Assembly (NCBI GenBank): GCA_026126345.1
Contig: JAHCJH010000005.1
Span: forward strand, 1-52,660
Length of the DNA stretch: 52,660 nt
Source of the DNA: Phycisphaeraceae bacterium
Lineage (GTDB): Bacteria; Planctomycetota; Phycisphaerae; Phycisphaerales; UBA1924
Reading direction: 5' to 3'
The notes under the pieces are model-generated. The model did not search any database, was not told the origin of the DNA, and saw only the letters and a list, made by a program, of their open reading frames with translations. The position numbers and the translations under genes were made by a program. This document shows positions 32,761 to 41,150 of this stretch, one piece after another. Position 1 is the first letter of the stretch. Each line of letters begins with the position of its first letter.

Positions 32761-34395
32761 ATGGCCGACCTGGTACCCATCCGCCGGGCGTTGCTCTCGG
32801 TGAGCGACAAGACGGGATTGCTGGAGTTCGCGCGCGGGCTGCACGCGCTGGGGGTGACGCTGATCTCCACCGGAGGCACGGCGCGAGCCCTGGCCGAGGC
32901 CGGACTGCCGGTCACGCCCGTGGAGCGCGTGACCGGATTCCCCGAGATGATGGACGGGCGGCTCAAGACGCTGCACCCGCGCGTGCACGGCGGGATCCTG
33001 GCCGTGCGCGACGAGCCCGCCCACGCGGCGGCCATGGCCGAGCACGGCATCGAGCCCATCGACCTGGTGTGCGTCAACCTCTACCCGTTCGGAGCGATCG
33101 TGGCCCGGCCCGGCGTGACCCTGCACGACGCGATCGAGAACATCGACATCGGCGGGCCGGCGATGGTTCGATCGGCGGCCAAGAACCACGCCTTCGTCGC
33201 GGTCGTGACCAGCCCGGATCAATACGCCCGGGTGCTCGACGACCTGCGCGACTCGGCGGGGAGCACCACCCTGCGCCTGCGGCGCGACCTGGCGGCCGCC
33301 GCGTTCGCCCACACCGCCGAGTACGACGCGGCCATCGCGGCGCACCTGTCGCGCGTGTTCGCGGACCGCCCGGATGGAGAAGCTCCGTTCCCCACGAGGT
33401 TGACACTGCGGTACGAGCGGGCCCAGGCTCTGCGCTACGGCGAGAACCCGCACCAGCGGGCGGCGGTGTACCGCGACCCGGCCTGGCGCGGGCCGTCGGT
33501 CGTCGGCGCCCGGCAGCTCCACGGCAAGGAACTGTCGTACAACAACATCAACGACGCCGCGGCGGCGCTGGAACTTGCGTTGTCCCTGTCATCGGTCGCG
33601 GGCGGCTCGCCCGCGGCGGCGGTGATCAAGCACGCCAACCCGTGCGGGGCGGCGACGGGCGGCTCGGTGCCGGCGGCGGTGGACCGTGCGATCGCGGGCG
33701 ATCCCCTGGCGGCGTTCGGCGGGATCATCGCCAGCTCGGCTCCGATCGACGAGGCGGCGGCGGCGAGGTTGACGCGCAAGGACGTGTTCCTGGAGGTGCT
33801 GCTGGCGCCACGGTTTGAACCGGCGGCGCTGGAGCTATTGCGGGCCAGGTCGGCCAACATCCGGCTGCTGGAGTTCGGGGCCGCGCCGAGTGAGGCGGGT
33901 GGGCACCAGGTTGCCTATCGCTCGTTCCCCGGCGGATTGCTGGCCCAGGAGGCGGACCGGTTGCCGCCGGACCCGGCGCGATGGGAGCACAAGGCCGGCC
34001 CGGCGCCCGATGCGTCGCAGGTCGCGGCCGCCGCGGCCCTGGAGGTGATGGTGCGGTCGATGTCTTCCAACGCGATCGCGATCGGTGGGGCGGACCCGGC
34101 GTCGCCGGGCTCGGTGCGGCTGTTCGGCGGGGGCGTGGGGCAGGTGGACCGGGTGACGGCGTGTCGCCTGGCGGTGGAGAAGGCGCGGGCGGGCGCCGCG
34201 GATGAACTGAAGGGTGCGGTGGCGGTTTCGGATGCGTTTTTCCCGTTCCCCGACGGGCCGCGGATCCTGATCGACGCGGGCGTGGGCGTGATCGTGCACC
34301 CGGGCGGCTCGAAGCGGGATCAGGAGACGTTTGACCTGTGCACCGCCCATGGGGTCACCTGCCTGGTGACGGGCGTGCGGCGGTTCCGGCACTGA
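32761..34395 (+). CDS. purH: Bifunctional AICAR formyltransferase / IMP cyclohydrolase
   Basis: Carries out the last two steps of IMP synthesis. The 544-residue protein has an N-terminal IMP cyclohydrolase (MGS-like) domain (ALLSVSDKTGLLEFARGL, ISTGGTARAL, TLHPRVHGGILA) and a C-terminal transformylase domain with RYGENPHQRAAVYRD, LSYNNINDAAAALEL, the catalytic KHANPCGAA, and SDAFFPFPDGP. It is of normal length and unbroken. ATG 32761 starts the conserved text. It converges on the TPR glycosyltransferase gene 28 bases away, without a visible terminator. Confidence 0.96.
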   Translation: MADLVPIRRALLSVSDKTGLLEFARGLHALGVTLISTGGTARALAEAGLPVTPVERVTGFPEMMDGRLKTLHPRVHGGILAVRDEPAHAAAMAEHGIEPIDLVCVNLYPFGAIVARPGVTLHDAIENIDIGGPAMVRSAAKNHAFVAVVTSPDQYARVLDDLRDSAGSTTLRLRRDLAAAAFAHTAEYDAAIAAHLSRVFADRPDGEAPFPTRLTLRYERAQALRYGENPHQRAAVYRDPAWRGPSVVGARQLHGKELSYNNINDAAAALELALSLSSVAGGSPAAAVIKHANPCGAATGGSVPAAVDRAIAGDPLAAFGGIIASSAPIDEAAAARLTRKDVFLEVLLAPRFEPAALELLRARSANIRLLEFGAAPSEAGGHQVAYRSFPGGLLAQEADRLPPDPARWEHKAGPAPDASQVAAAAALEVMVRSMSSNAIAIGGADPASPGSVRLFGGGVGQVDRVTACRLAVEKARAGAADELKGAVAVSDAFFPFPDGPRILIDAGVGVIVHPGGSKRDQETFDLCTAHGVTCLVTGVRRFRH

Positions 34396-34422
34396 CGCGT
34401 GGTCGGCGGTGGTTGGCGCGGC

Positions 34423-36174
34423 TCAGCTGCCGGCCCAGCGCCGCCACAGCGATGCGAGCAACTCGAAGAAGGCGAGCGACTGGCGCGGGGCGTCGCAGAG
34501 GATCGACCGCGCCACGCGTTCGCGGAGCTCGGCGCGGTGCGATGCCAGGACGGCCCGGTCGGTGGCCAGGCCGACCGCGGTGCGTAGGAAGGCGGCGTCG
34601 TCGGCGCAGGCCCACTCGGGCCGGCCGATGGCCGAGAGCAGGCTGAGCCCGACGCGCGCGGCGTGCCGGTCGCCGACGAGGCTGACGACGGGCAGGCCCA
34701 TCCAGAGCGCCTCGCACGTGGTGGTGGTGCCGTGGTAGGGGTATGTGTCCAGCGCGATGTCGGCATCGTGGTAGAGCGCCAGGTGCTCGGGCACGTCTTC
34801 GGTGCGGCCGGCGAAGCGGACGCGGCCCGGCTCGACGCCGCACGCTGCGAATCGCGCGGCCAGGGCCTGCTGCACCGGCGGGTGCTGCAGGTGCGTGGCC
34901 TTGAGCAGCAGACCCGAGCCTGGCACGGCCCGGAGCACGGCGGACCAGAGCTCGACCGTGCGGGTCGAGATCTTCGCTGTGTTGTTGAAGGATGCGAACG
35001 TGATCGGCGCGTCGGTCGGCCGGGCGCGCACCTCGGGCGATCGGCCGTCGGGCCGGTAGCACAGGAAGCAGCCGGTGGAGATGCGTTCCAGCGACTCGGT
35101 GGCCAGCGATTCGGACCCCGGCGGGTCGGTCAGGGCGTCGACGATGCGGTGGCCGACCCCGGGCAGGCCGCAGGTGTTGGGGTACGCCAGGTACGCGACC
35201 TGAACCGGGGCGGGCCGGCGCGCCAGCAGGTCGATCCGCGTCGCGTCCAGCACGCCCAGCAGGTCCACCAGCACGTCGATGCCGTCGGAGCGCACGCGGG
35301 CGAACAGCTCGGCGTCGGAGAGCTGTGTCACGTTGAGCCAGCGGTCGGCTAGCGCTTGGAATCGTCGAGTGACGGCGTCTTCTGAGTCGTTTTGGTTGTA
35401 GATGGTGATGTGGACTGCGGCGCGATCGCGCGATTCCAGTAGGGGTTCGAGGAAGTACGCCACGGAGTGCTGGCGGAAATCTCCGCCGAGCATGGCGACT
35501 TTCAGCGGTCCGCCCGGCCGGGGTTGGGCGGGCGGCGTGGGGACCGGGGCTGCGGGGGCGGTGGCGCCGAGGCGGGCGTGGGCGGCGAAGATCTCGGCGG
35601 CCGTCGCCCGGGCGCTGTAGTTGAGCGAGGTGCACAGGAAGGCCAGCAGGTCGCGCGAGGGGCCGAGCCGTCCGATCGCCCCGCTCAGCATGTCGACCGA
35701 TTCCTCGGCGCGCCCGGTCTCGTTGTACAGGCGGGCCAGCAGGCACAGGGCCGTCGGGTCGTCGGGCGCCAGGTGCAGCGCGCGGCGCAACGCGGCCTCG
35801 GCCTGCTCGGTGTCGCCGAGGCCGATGAGTACCTGCGCCAGGGCGTTGTGGAACCTCACCTGCGTCGGGTCGAGCTCGGCCGCCCGGCGGAGCGCCGCCA
35901 CCGCTTCCGCTCGGCGAGGCGTGTTGGTGAGGCAGAGCCCGAGCGTGTACCGCAGCTCGGCGGCGTCGGGGGCGCCGGCCGCGGCCCGCTCGGCGAAGAA
36001 GACCGCTTGCTGCGGGCGTCCGGTGCGGATCAGGAACAGGGCCATGACCTGGTTGAGCCCGGGCTCGCGCGGGTCTCGCGCCAGGGCGCGCCGGATGGTG
36101 GCTTCGGCGTGCGCGGCGCGGCCCGCGTTCATGAGCCGCTCGATCTCGGCCGCGATGGTTCCGGCGAGGGACAT
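34423..36174 (-). CDS. TPR protein with O-GlcNAc-transferase-like (SPINDLY) domain
   Basis: A 583-residue protein. Residues ~1-190 are tetratricopeptide repeats (AEATIRRALARDPREPGLNQ, AVAALRRAAELDPTQVRFHN, AEAALRRALHLAPDDPTALC). After a Pro-rich linker comes a GT41-type catalytic part: GDFRQHSVAYFLEPLL, DVLVDLLGVLDATRIDLLA, RPAPVQVAYLAYPNTCG, FASFNNTAKIS, DIALDTYPYHGTTTTCEALW, and LWMGLPVVSLVGDRHAARVG. Such enzymes attach sugars to Ser/Thr of proteins or act on other acceptors. The donor and target are unknown. A -10-like TAATCT lies 8 bases before ATG 36174. Confidence 0.9.
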   Translation of the reverse strand: MSLAGTIAAEIERLMNAGRAAHAEATIRRALARDPREPGLNQVMALFLIRTGRPQQAVFFAERAAAGAPDAAELRYTLGLCLTNTPRRAEAVAALRRAAELDPTQVRFHNALAQVLIGLGDTEQAEAALRRALHLAPDDPTALCLLARLYNETGRAEESVDMLSGAIGRLGPSRDLLAFLCTSLNYSARATAAEIFAAHARLGATAPAAPVPTPPAQPRPGGPLKVAMLGGDFRQHSVAYFLEPLLESRDRAAVHITIYNQNDSEDAVTRRFQALADRWLNVTQLSDAELFARVRSDGIDVLVDLLGVLDATRIDLLARRPAPVQVAYLAYPNTCGLPGVGHRIVDALTDPPGSESLATESLERISTGCFLCYRPDGRSPEVRARPTDAPITFASFNNTAKISTRTVELWSAVLRAVPGSGLLLKATHLQHPPVQQALAARFAACGVEPGRVRFAGRTEDVPEHLALYHDADIALDTYPYHGTTTTCEALWMGLPVVSLVGDRHAARVGLSLLSAIGRPEWACADDAAFLRTAVGLATDRAVLASHRAELRERVARSILCDAPRQSLAFFELLASLWRRWAGS

Positions 36175-36182
36175 GCCGGCGG

Positions 36183-36188
36183 AGATTA
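36183..36188 (-). promoter_or_regulatory. Candidate -10 box, near-leaderless TPR glycosyltransferase
   Basis: TAATCT preceded by GC, eight bases before ATG 36174. It overlaps the stop codon of the upstream DUF606 gene. Confidence 0.45.
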
Positions 36189-36443
36189 GCCGCGAAGCAC
36201 CAGCGCCATGCCGCCGAGCAACAGGGCGACGCCCAGGGCGCGGGCGGGCGTGAGCTCGCGGGCGGCGGCGCCCAGGATCCCGAAGTGATCGAACGCGACC
36301 GAGGCGGTTGCGCCCACGACGAAGTTGGCGAACGTCGCCCAGACGGGGCCGGCGAGCGTGGACCTCAGGGTGGCGTTGACCCCGGCCTGAAGCGGCAGGA
36401 GGATGCCGGCGACGACGGCCAGGGCGATGCACAGCGCGGTCAT
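36186..36443 (-). CDS. Shortened DUF606 (YdcZ)/DMT-superfamily membrane protein
   Basis: An 85-residue membrane protein. The first half ([40 protein letters not shown]) matches helices 1-2 of the DUF606 small-transporter family. The second half ([12 protein letters not shown], then [20 protein letters not shown]) matches its final segment. About 55-60 residues that normally lie between them appear to be missing, with the frame kept. ATG 36443 has AGGA 7-8 bases upstream, and a -10-like TATGCT is at 36507-36502. It may be a real short protein, a decaying gene, or an assembly collapse. Confidence 0.7.
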   Translation of the reverse strand: MTALCIALAVVAGILLPLQAGVNATLRSTLAGPVWATFANFVVGATASVAFDHFGILGAAARELTPARALGVALLLGGMALVLRG

Positions 36444-36501
36444 GGTGGGTTCCTGGCGGCGGAGGGTGGCCCGGGTGAATCCGAGCGGGACGCAGGGGCG
36501 G

Positions 36502-36507
36502 AGCATA
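36502..36507 (-). promoter_or_regulatory. Candidate -10 box, DUF606 gene
   Basis: TATGCT on the minus strand, about 58 bases before ATG 36443. It is divergent from the cyclophilin promoter 33 bases away. Confidence 0.35.
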
Positions 36508-36539
36508 CGTGGGGGCGGACGGGCCGGGGGGCGCGCCGC

Positions 36540-36545
36540 TACCAT
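36540..36545 (+). promoter_or_regulatory. Candidate -10 box, cyclophilin gene
   Basis: GC-TACCAT-GCGGCC. The predicted +1 is about 36552, leaving a short leader with AGGAG before ATG 36571. Confidence 0.4.
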
Positions 36546-36570
36546 GCGGCCGGTCGCAGGAGCCAAGGTC

Positions 36571-37281
36571 ATGAACATCCGCTTGATTCGGTTGGGGACG
36601 ATCGCCGGGGCATTCGTGATGTGCGCCGGCGTGTGGGCGTTGCAGCCCGGCGAGCCGGGCAAGAAGCCCGACGCCCCCGCGGCCCCCGCGGCGCCGAAGG
36701 GTGATCCGAAGCCCGATGCGCCCGCCAAGGAGCAGTACGTGTACGTATCGCTGAAGACGTCGATGGGGGAGATCGTCCTGGAACTGAACAAGACCAAGGC
36801 GCCGATCACGGTCGAGAACTTCCTGGCGTACCTGGACAAGGGCCACTACGACGGCACGATCTTCCACCGGGTGATCCCGGACTTCATGATCCAGGGTGGC
36901 GGCTTCACCAAGTCGATGGAGCAGAAGAAGACCGACAAGCCCATCAAGAACGAGTGGCAGAACGGGCTGAAGAACGTGCGCGGTACCGTGGCGATGGCCC
37001 GCCTGGGCGACCGCAAGCCCAACCCCGCGACCGTGGACTCGGCGACGGCGCAGTTCTTCATCAACGTCAAGGACAACGACTTCCTCGATCGGGCCCAGGC
37101 CGACGGCGGCGCGTACTGCGTCTTCGGAAAGGTCGTCGCCGGCTTGGATGTGGTGGACAAGATCAAGGTCGTCCCGACGGAGACCAAGCCCCCGCACGGG
37201 AACGTGCCGACCACGCCGGTGGTGATCGAGAAGGCGTCGCGCTTGAGCGACGAAGCCGCGGCCAAGTACCGCAAGCCTTGA
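36571..37281 (+). CDS. Exported cyclophilin-type peptidyl-prolyl isomerase
   Basis: A 236-residue protein that speeds proline isomerisation during folding outside the cytoplasm. A signal peptide ([20 protein letters not shown]) and a Pro/Ala/Lys linker (residues ~30-55) precede the cyclophilin domain: [53 protein letters not shown], and [16 protein letters not shown]. The FHR, Q and FF active-site texts are all present. ATG 36571 has AGGAG 8 bases upstream. The 213 bases after the stop hold a perfect GCCCCGATCGGGGC palindrome (37327-37340) but no U-tract or gene. Confidence 0.93.
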   Translation: MNIRLIRLGTIAGAFVMCAGVWALQPGEPGKKPDAPAAPAAPKGDPKPDAPAKEQYVYVSLKTSMGEIVLELNKTKAPITVENFLAYLDKGHYDGTIFHRVIPDFMIQGGGFTKSMEQKKTDKPIKNEWQNGLKNVRGTVAMARLGDRKPNPATVDSATAQFFINVKDNDFLDRAQADGGAYCVFGKVVAGLDVVDKIKVVPTETKPPHGNVPTTPVVIEKASRLSDEAAAKYRKP

Positions 37282-37494
37282 GCGGCTCTGCCCCGGTGTA
37301 ACCCATCGGCGACCTAGGGCGGTCCTGCCCCGATCGGGGCGGGCCTTGCGCGGCAAGTGCGCGCCGCCGGCATGCACGACTGAACCCGCGCTCGCGGCGG
37401 GACGATTTCTGCGCCTGTGCCCCGCGGGGGGCGAGAAGGAGAGGCGGCCGTCGTTGAGTTGCCAGCGCGGGGCGGCGCCAGCCTGGAGCGGACC

Positions 37495-38055
37495 ATGGAC
37501 GGGTCGCTTCGCCGGGGGTTCACGGTCGTTGAGTTGCTGATGTCAGCGGCCATCGTGTCGCTTTTGATCGCGGCGACGCTGCCGGGGTTGCGGGCGGCGC
37601 GGCTGGTGGCGCAGGAGCTGGCCTGCAAGGCCAACCTTCGATCGCTGGGCACCGCGACGATCACCTACTACGGCGACTGGGGAGACGTGCCGCTGCCGCC
37701 GACGCAGTGCATCGACGTGCCGGCGGGGCGCGTGGAGCTGGTGCGGGCGCTGGGCGACTACCTGGACGCCGCGCCGCCCAGCATGAGCGAGCGGGTGCGG
37801 CCCTGGGCCTGCCCGAGCGACACCCTGCGCTGGCCCGACACCGGCGGCTCGTACGTGTACTACCCGCGGATTCTGTACGAGACGTTCGTGGTTCAGACGC
37901 CGCACACGTCGCTGCGGGCGATCATGCGGACCACGCACCAGCGGATCGGCCTGTTCTTCGACTGGTACCCGCAGCACGGGCCGCGGTTCAACGTGGTGTA
38001 CTTCGACGGCGGCGTGGACAGCCTGCGGGAGTGGGTGGGGTACGCGTACCGGTAG
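37495..38055 (+). CDS. Prepilin-like protein with type IV pilin N-terminus
   Basis: A 186-residue protein with a class III signal: a short basic start, the cleavage motif RRGFTVVELLM (cut after G, residue ~8), then a hydrophobic helix (SAAIVSLLIAATLPGLRAAR). The C-terminal half contains FNVVYFDGGVDSL, a DG motif like those at the end of planctomycete DUF1559 pseudopilins. It lacks the full DUF1559 length (~300). ATG 37495 has GGAG 7 bases upstream. Other pilus genes are absent nearby, though a secretin lies elsewhere in the window. Confidence 0.82.
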   Translation: MDGSLRRGFTVVELLMSAAIVSLLIAATLPGLRAARLVAQELACKANLRSLGTATITYYGDWGDVPLPPTQCIDVPAGRVELVRALGDYLDAAPPSMSERVRPWACPSDTLRWPDTGGSYVYYPRILYETFVVQTPHTSLRAIMRTTHQRIGLFFDWYPQHGPRFNVVYFDGGVDSLREWVGYAYR

Positions 38056-38063
38056 CGGCTCGG

Positions 38064-38105
38064 TATGCTGCCGGAGTCGTCGGGGCCGGTCGCGCCGGTG
38101 GCGCG
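38064..38105 (+). promoter_or_regulatory. Candidate -10 and leader hairpin, Hcp-like gene
   Basis: TATGCT (38064-38069), then CGCGCC-GGT-GGCGCG (38091-38105). The stem arms are identical to those in the PQQ-type lipoprotein leader (31503-31517). Confidence 0.4.
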
Positions 38106-38139
38106 GCGTTGCACCCGGCTGCCTTCGGTGGAGCCGACC

Positions 38140-38760
38140 ATGAACATCGCGAAGCTGCGTCTGAATCCGCACGCACTGTCCGCCGCGGCCGGGGCGCTGG
38201 TGGTAATCCTGGCGGGGGCGGCGGTGGGCGTGGGGCTGTCCGCCGAGTCTCAGCCGGCGGGCGGCGGGGTTCACCTGGTGTACATGTCGAAGGTCAAGGC
38301 GCAGAAGCAGGGCGACATCAAGGGCGAGGTGAACCAGAAGGGCCGCGAAGGGTGGTTCCGGGCCACGAGGTTCGATTACGAGGTGAAATCGCCGCGGGAC
38401 GCGGCAACGGGACAGGCGTCCGGCAAGCGTCAGCAGCGGCCGATCAGCATCAGCCGCGACGTTTCGGAGGCGACGCCGCAGTTCTTCCAGGCGCTGGTCA
38501 CCAACGAGACGTTCCCGGAGATCGAGTTCCGGTTCTTCGGGACCGGGCCGGTCGGGGGGGCGGGGAGCGCCGCGGGCGTGGAGACACAGCGGCTGACGAT
38601 CCGGCTCGTTGACGCGAGCCTTTCGAACGTGTCGTACCAACTGGTCGAGAAGGACAACCGCCCGCAGCTGATCGAATCGCTGGAGTTCGTGTTCGGCAGG
38701 ATCGAGATCTCGACGCCCGGGGGCAAGTCGGCGTCGGACGATTGGGTCAAGCAGAAGTAG
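38140..38760 (+). CDS. Hcp-like (type VI tube family) protein with N-terminal signal/anchor
   Basis: A 206-residue protein. Residues ~45-200 match the Hcp family: a start strand, GEVNQKGREGWFRATRFDYE, the GKRQQRPISISRDVSEATPQ stretch, FFQALVTNETFPEIEFRFFG, RLTIRLVDASLSNVSYQL, and ESLEFVFGRIEI. Before it sits a hydrophobic segment (ALSAAAGALVVILAGAAVGV, residues ~13-35) that looks like a signal peptide or anchor, which classical Hcp lacks. No other type VI gene is in the window. ATG 38140 has GGAG 6-7 bases upstream. Its function outside a T6SS is unknown. Confidence 0.82.
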   Translation: MNIAKLRLNPHALSAAAGALVVILAGAAVGVGLSAESQPAGGGVHLVYMSKVKAQKQGDIKGEVNQKGREGWFRATRFDYEVKSPRDAATGQASGKRQQRPISISRDVSEATPQFFQALVTNETFPEIEFRFFGTGPVGGAGSAAGVETQRLTIRLVDASLSNVSYQLVEKDNRPQLIESLEFVFGRIEISTPGGKSASDDWVKQK

Positions 38761-38775
38761 GCGGCGGCGCCGGGT

Positions 38776-39312
38776 TCACCAGCCGGAGCGGAGTTCGTTG
38801 ACGATCGCCTGGGCGAGCGACTGGACGGCGGCGGCCTCGCCGGTGCCGAGCCGTTCGTTGACGCCCTGGGCGGGCACGAAGGACTCGGCGGCGGAGAATG
38901 ACCGGCGCGCCGTGAGCGTCTTGCCGGTACGGGCGTCTCGGAAGTCGAAGTCGACGGTGAGCACCAGGGCCTGGGTTTCGACCAGGCCGGTGGTGCGGCC
39001 GGTGGTCACCTTGCGCAGTTCCGATCGGGTGATGACGCCCGAGAGCGTCGCCTGCGAGGCGGAGCCCTCGACCACGCGCCAGGGCGTGCTGCGCCGGATC
39101 TCGGCGATGATCGCCTCGGTCAGTTGCTGCTCGAGCCCGTACGAGTAGGAGCGGTTGCCGAACATCGGCACCGACACGGACGTGATCGTGTCGTCGAAGG
39201 TCGATTGGAACGAGTACCCGGCGCGCGGGTCGCTGCTGCAGCCGCACAGCAGCAGCGCAGCGCCGAGCGCCAGCGAAGCCAACACGAGCGGTGATGCGGT
39301 GCGGCGGTTCAC
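38776..39312 (-). CDS. LptE-like lipoprotein
   Basis: A 178-residue outer-membrane lipoprotein. The signal peptide ends at lipobox LLCGC (residue ~25). The LptE-type domain follows: AGYSFQSTFDDTITSVSVPM, FGNRSYSYGLEQQLTEAIIA, TPWRVVEGSASQATLSGVIT, and the final helix ending in VNELRSGW. LptE plugs LptD and helps insert lipopolysaccharide. Its ATG overlaps the stop of the upstream TPR gene (ATGA), so the two are coupled. LptD is not present here; the family call is good, the exact role is inferred. Confidence 0.85.
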   Translation of the reverse strand: MNRRTASPLVLASLALGAALLLCGCSSDPRAGYSFQSTFDDTITSVSVPMFGNRSYSYGLEQQLTEAIIAEIRRSTPWRVVEGSASQATLSGVITRSELRKVTTGRTTGLVETQALVLTVDFDFRDARTGKTLTARRSFSAAESFVPAQGVNERLGTGEAAAVQSLAQAIVNELRSGW

Positions 39313-40526
39313 TGTCCGCTCCCCGGTTGGACGGGCTTCATCGGCTCGGCGCTGGACGGGGCTGGCGTCGGGGGCGGCGGCGCTGGCGCTACCGGCGCCG
39401 GCCGCGGATCGGACGGTGGAGCGGGCGGGGCCGGGGGCGGGTTGAGCGAGATCCAGCCGCGTTCGATGAGCATGTCCAGCGCGCGCTGTGCGGTGGCGGT
39501 CTCGGGGTGCTGGCGGATGAGCCGCTTGAGCGTGTAGCGGGCGGCGGCGCCGTTGCCGCTCTTGATGTACCAGGCGGCGTTCTCCATCAACTGCAGCGCG
39601 GCGGATTCATCGATGCGGGTGAGCAGCGCCTCGTCGATGCCCGATTCTTCGGCCTTGGACGGGTACATCGCCATGAACCGGCGCACCAGCACCTGGGCGT
39701 CGAGCAGGGGCGAGCCGTCGTAGCGCGGGCCCTTGTACTGACCGATGCGCGAGTAGACGCGTCGCTGCATGGCCTTGAGCCGGTAGGGCGAGTTGGGGTA
39801 GTTCTGCAGGAACAGGTCGTAGGCGTCGCTGGCGGACTTGAGGTCGTGGTTGCGGTAGAAGTAATCGGCCAGCTCGATCCCGGCGCGCTCGGCGGCGCGG
39901 CTGCCGGGCAGCCGCTCCTGCACGCGGATGAGCAGTTCCTGGCCGATATCGTCGGCGCTCATCCAGCGGAAGCCGAGCCACTTGCGGTTGAACCCGTTGC
40001 AGTACCGGATGCCGATTTCGAGCTCTCGTTCGATCGCGGTCACGAACTCGGGCGTGCCGGCGAACTGCTTGACCACCGCCTCGTAGTCGTAGAGCGCTTC
40101 GTACTCGTTGCCGGCGGCGCTGACGGCGTCGGCCCGCAGCAGGTACGCCTGCGGCAGCAGCGGGTTGTCGGTGCGGTCCTTGGCTTCGATGAATCGATCG
40201 AGGATGATGATCGCCGCCGATGGGCGATCCTCGGCCAGGGCGCGCCGGGCTTCGGCGATCGTCGCCTCGTCGCTGCCGGGCTCCGGGGTCGCCGCGGGCA
40301 CCCACCGGCCCGACTCATCGAGGCGATAGCCGGGGCGGGTGTCGCCCGAGACCCGCGGCGGGGGAGGCGCCTCGGACGCGAGTTTGCCGATGTCGACCGG
40401 CGAGGGCTTGGAGCCGTCCGCGGGCCTGGGCGGCTGCTCGGCGGGCGGCTGGGCCAGCGCGACGGCGGCGCCCGTGAACCAGGCGAGCGCGACGGCTGAG
40501 CAGCGGAGAGCGGGCCGTTCGATCAT
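39309..40526 (-). CDS. Exported TPR protein, BamD-like
   Basis: A 405-residue protein with a signal peptide (residues 1-25, MIERPALRCSAVALAWFTGAAVALA). A Pro-rich stretch is followed by about five TPR-like helix pairs in BamD/YfiO style: YLLRADAVSAAGNEYEALYD, AGIELADYFYRNHDLKSASD, DLFLQNYPNSPYRLKAMQRR, and ARYTLKRLIRQHPETATAQR. A long Pro-rich tail closes it (PPPAPPAPPSDPRPAPVAPA). There is no lipobox cysteine, unlike true BamD. It is coupled to the LptE-like gene. A -10-like TATCGT lies 6 bases before ATG 40526. Confidence 0.8.
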   Translation of the reverse strand: MIERPALRCSAVALAWFTGAAVALAQPPAEQPPRPADGSKPSPVDIGKLASEAPPPPRVSGDTRPGYRLDESGRWVPAATPEPGSDEATIAEARRALAEDRPSAAIIILDRFIEAKDRTDNPLLPQAYLLRADAVSAAGNEYEALYDYEAVVKQFAGTPEFVTAIERELEIGIRYCNGFNRKWLGFRWMSADDIGQELLIRVQERLPGSRAAERAGIELADYFYRNHDLKSASDAYDLFLQNYPNSPYRLKAMQRRVYSRIGQYKGPRYDGSPLLDAQVLVRRFMAMYPSKAEESGIDEALLTRIDESAALQLMENAAWYIKSGNGAAARYTLKRLIRQHPETATAQRALDMLIERGWISLNPPPAPPAPPSDPRPAPVAPAPPPPTPAPSSAEPMKPVQPGSGQ

Positions 40527-40532
40527 GGCAAC

Positions 40533-40538
40533 ACGATA
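40533..40538 (-). promoter_or_regulatory. Candidate -10 box, leaderless bamD-like/lptE-like operon
   Basis: GC-TATCGT-GTTGCC-ATG on the minus strand; six bases separate the -10 and the start codon. Confidence 0.5.
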
Positions 40539-40598
40539 GCGAATACGGGTCTGTCGCGGGGTCGCCGGGGGCCGGTGCGTGGGTACGCCGCTGCGCGG

Positions 40599-40865
40599 TC
40601 AGCGGACCTTGCCGCGGGTCAGCTCCTGCTCGGCCGCGAGCCAGTTGGACGTCGGATCGCCGCCTTGTTTGAGCCATCGGAAGTACGCGGCGCGGGCGAT
40701 CTCCTCGCGTGAGGGACGGGCCTTGGGCTCGATGGTCGGGGCGGTCTGCGGGCGGGCCGTCGAGAGGTTGGGCGGCGGCTGCGTGGCCGCAGGCGCGGGT
40801 GCTGCCTTTCCAGCGGCGGGCGGACGCACGGCAGCGGAAGGCTTGGAGTTGGGGGTGCGGGCCAT
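40599..40865 (-). CDS. DUF2934-type small protein
   Basis: An 88-residue protein. The first ~50 residues are a Pro/Ala-rich disordered lead. The last ~35 (REEIARAAYFRWLKQGGDPT, SNWLAAEQEL) match DUF2934, a short helical domain of unknown function common in proteobacteria and planctomycetes. ATG 40865 starts MARTPNSKPS. A -10-like TAGCAT (40952-40947) and a CGGGCG/CGCCCG stem (40936-40923) lie upstream on the same strand. Confidence 0.82.
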   Translation of the reverse strand: MARTPNSKPSAAVRPPAAGKAAPAPAATQPPPNLSTARPQTAPTIEPKARPSREEIARAAYFRWLKQGGDPTSNWLAAEQELTRGKVR

Positions 40866-40922
40866 GGGCGAACTCCTGATGATCCGGGCGTGCGAGCCCG
40901 GGGGCGATCGGGGTTGGGGTTC

Positions 40923-40952
40923 CGGGCGAACGCCCGATAACGCGCGATGCTA
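40923..40952 (-). promoter_or_regulatory. Candidate -10 and 5' hairpin, DUF2934 gene
   Basis: TAGCAT (minus, 40952-40947), then CGGGCG-TT-CGCCCG (40936-40923) about four bases past the predicted +1. The rest of the gap up to 41150 holds nothing I can name except the ribosome site of the next gene. Confidence 0.4.
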
Positions 40953-41150
40953 GGCCCGACGCCGGCGCTTCGCGGACGCGCCGGGCGTGAGCGTGGGCAA
41001 TCGGCGCGGGCAGCGCCGGGGCGTGGCCACGCGGGTGATTCCGATGCTTGCCCGCGGGGGTGCGGCGTGCCGGATCGGTGGCACCTTGCAGGGCCGGGGC
41101 GAGGCGCCGCGCGTGGGGCGCGGGCCGTCGCACCCGAGGGAGAACGAGAG

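Noticed and set aside
37327..37340. GCCCCGATCGGGGC palindrome as the cyclophilin terminator
   Set aside because: No U-tract follows on either strand. At this GC content a short self-complementary word alone is weak evidence.
38140..38760. Evidence of a type VI secretion system
   Set aside because: Only one Hcp-like gene is present, it has a signal segment, and no Tss or VgrG gene is in the window.
41079..41090. Possible sigma-54 promoter (TGGCAC ... TTGCA)
   Set aside because: Only one base separates the two elements; the -24/-12 promoter needs five between TGGCAC and TTGC.
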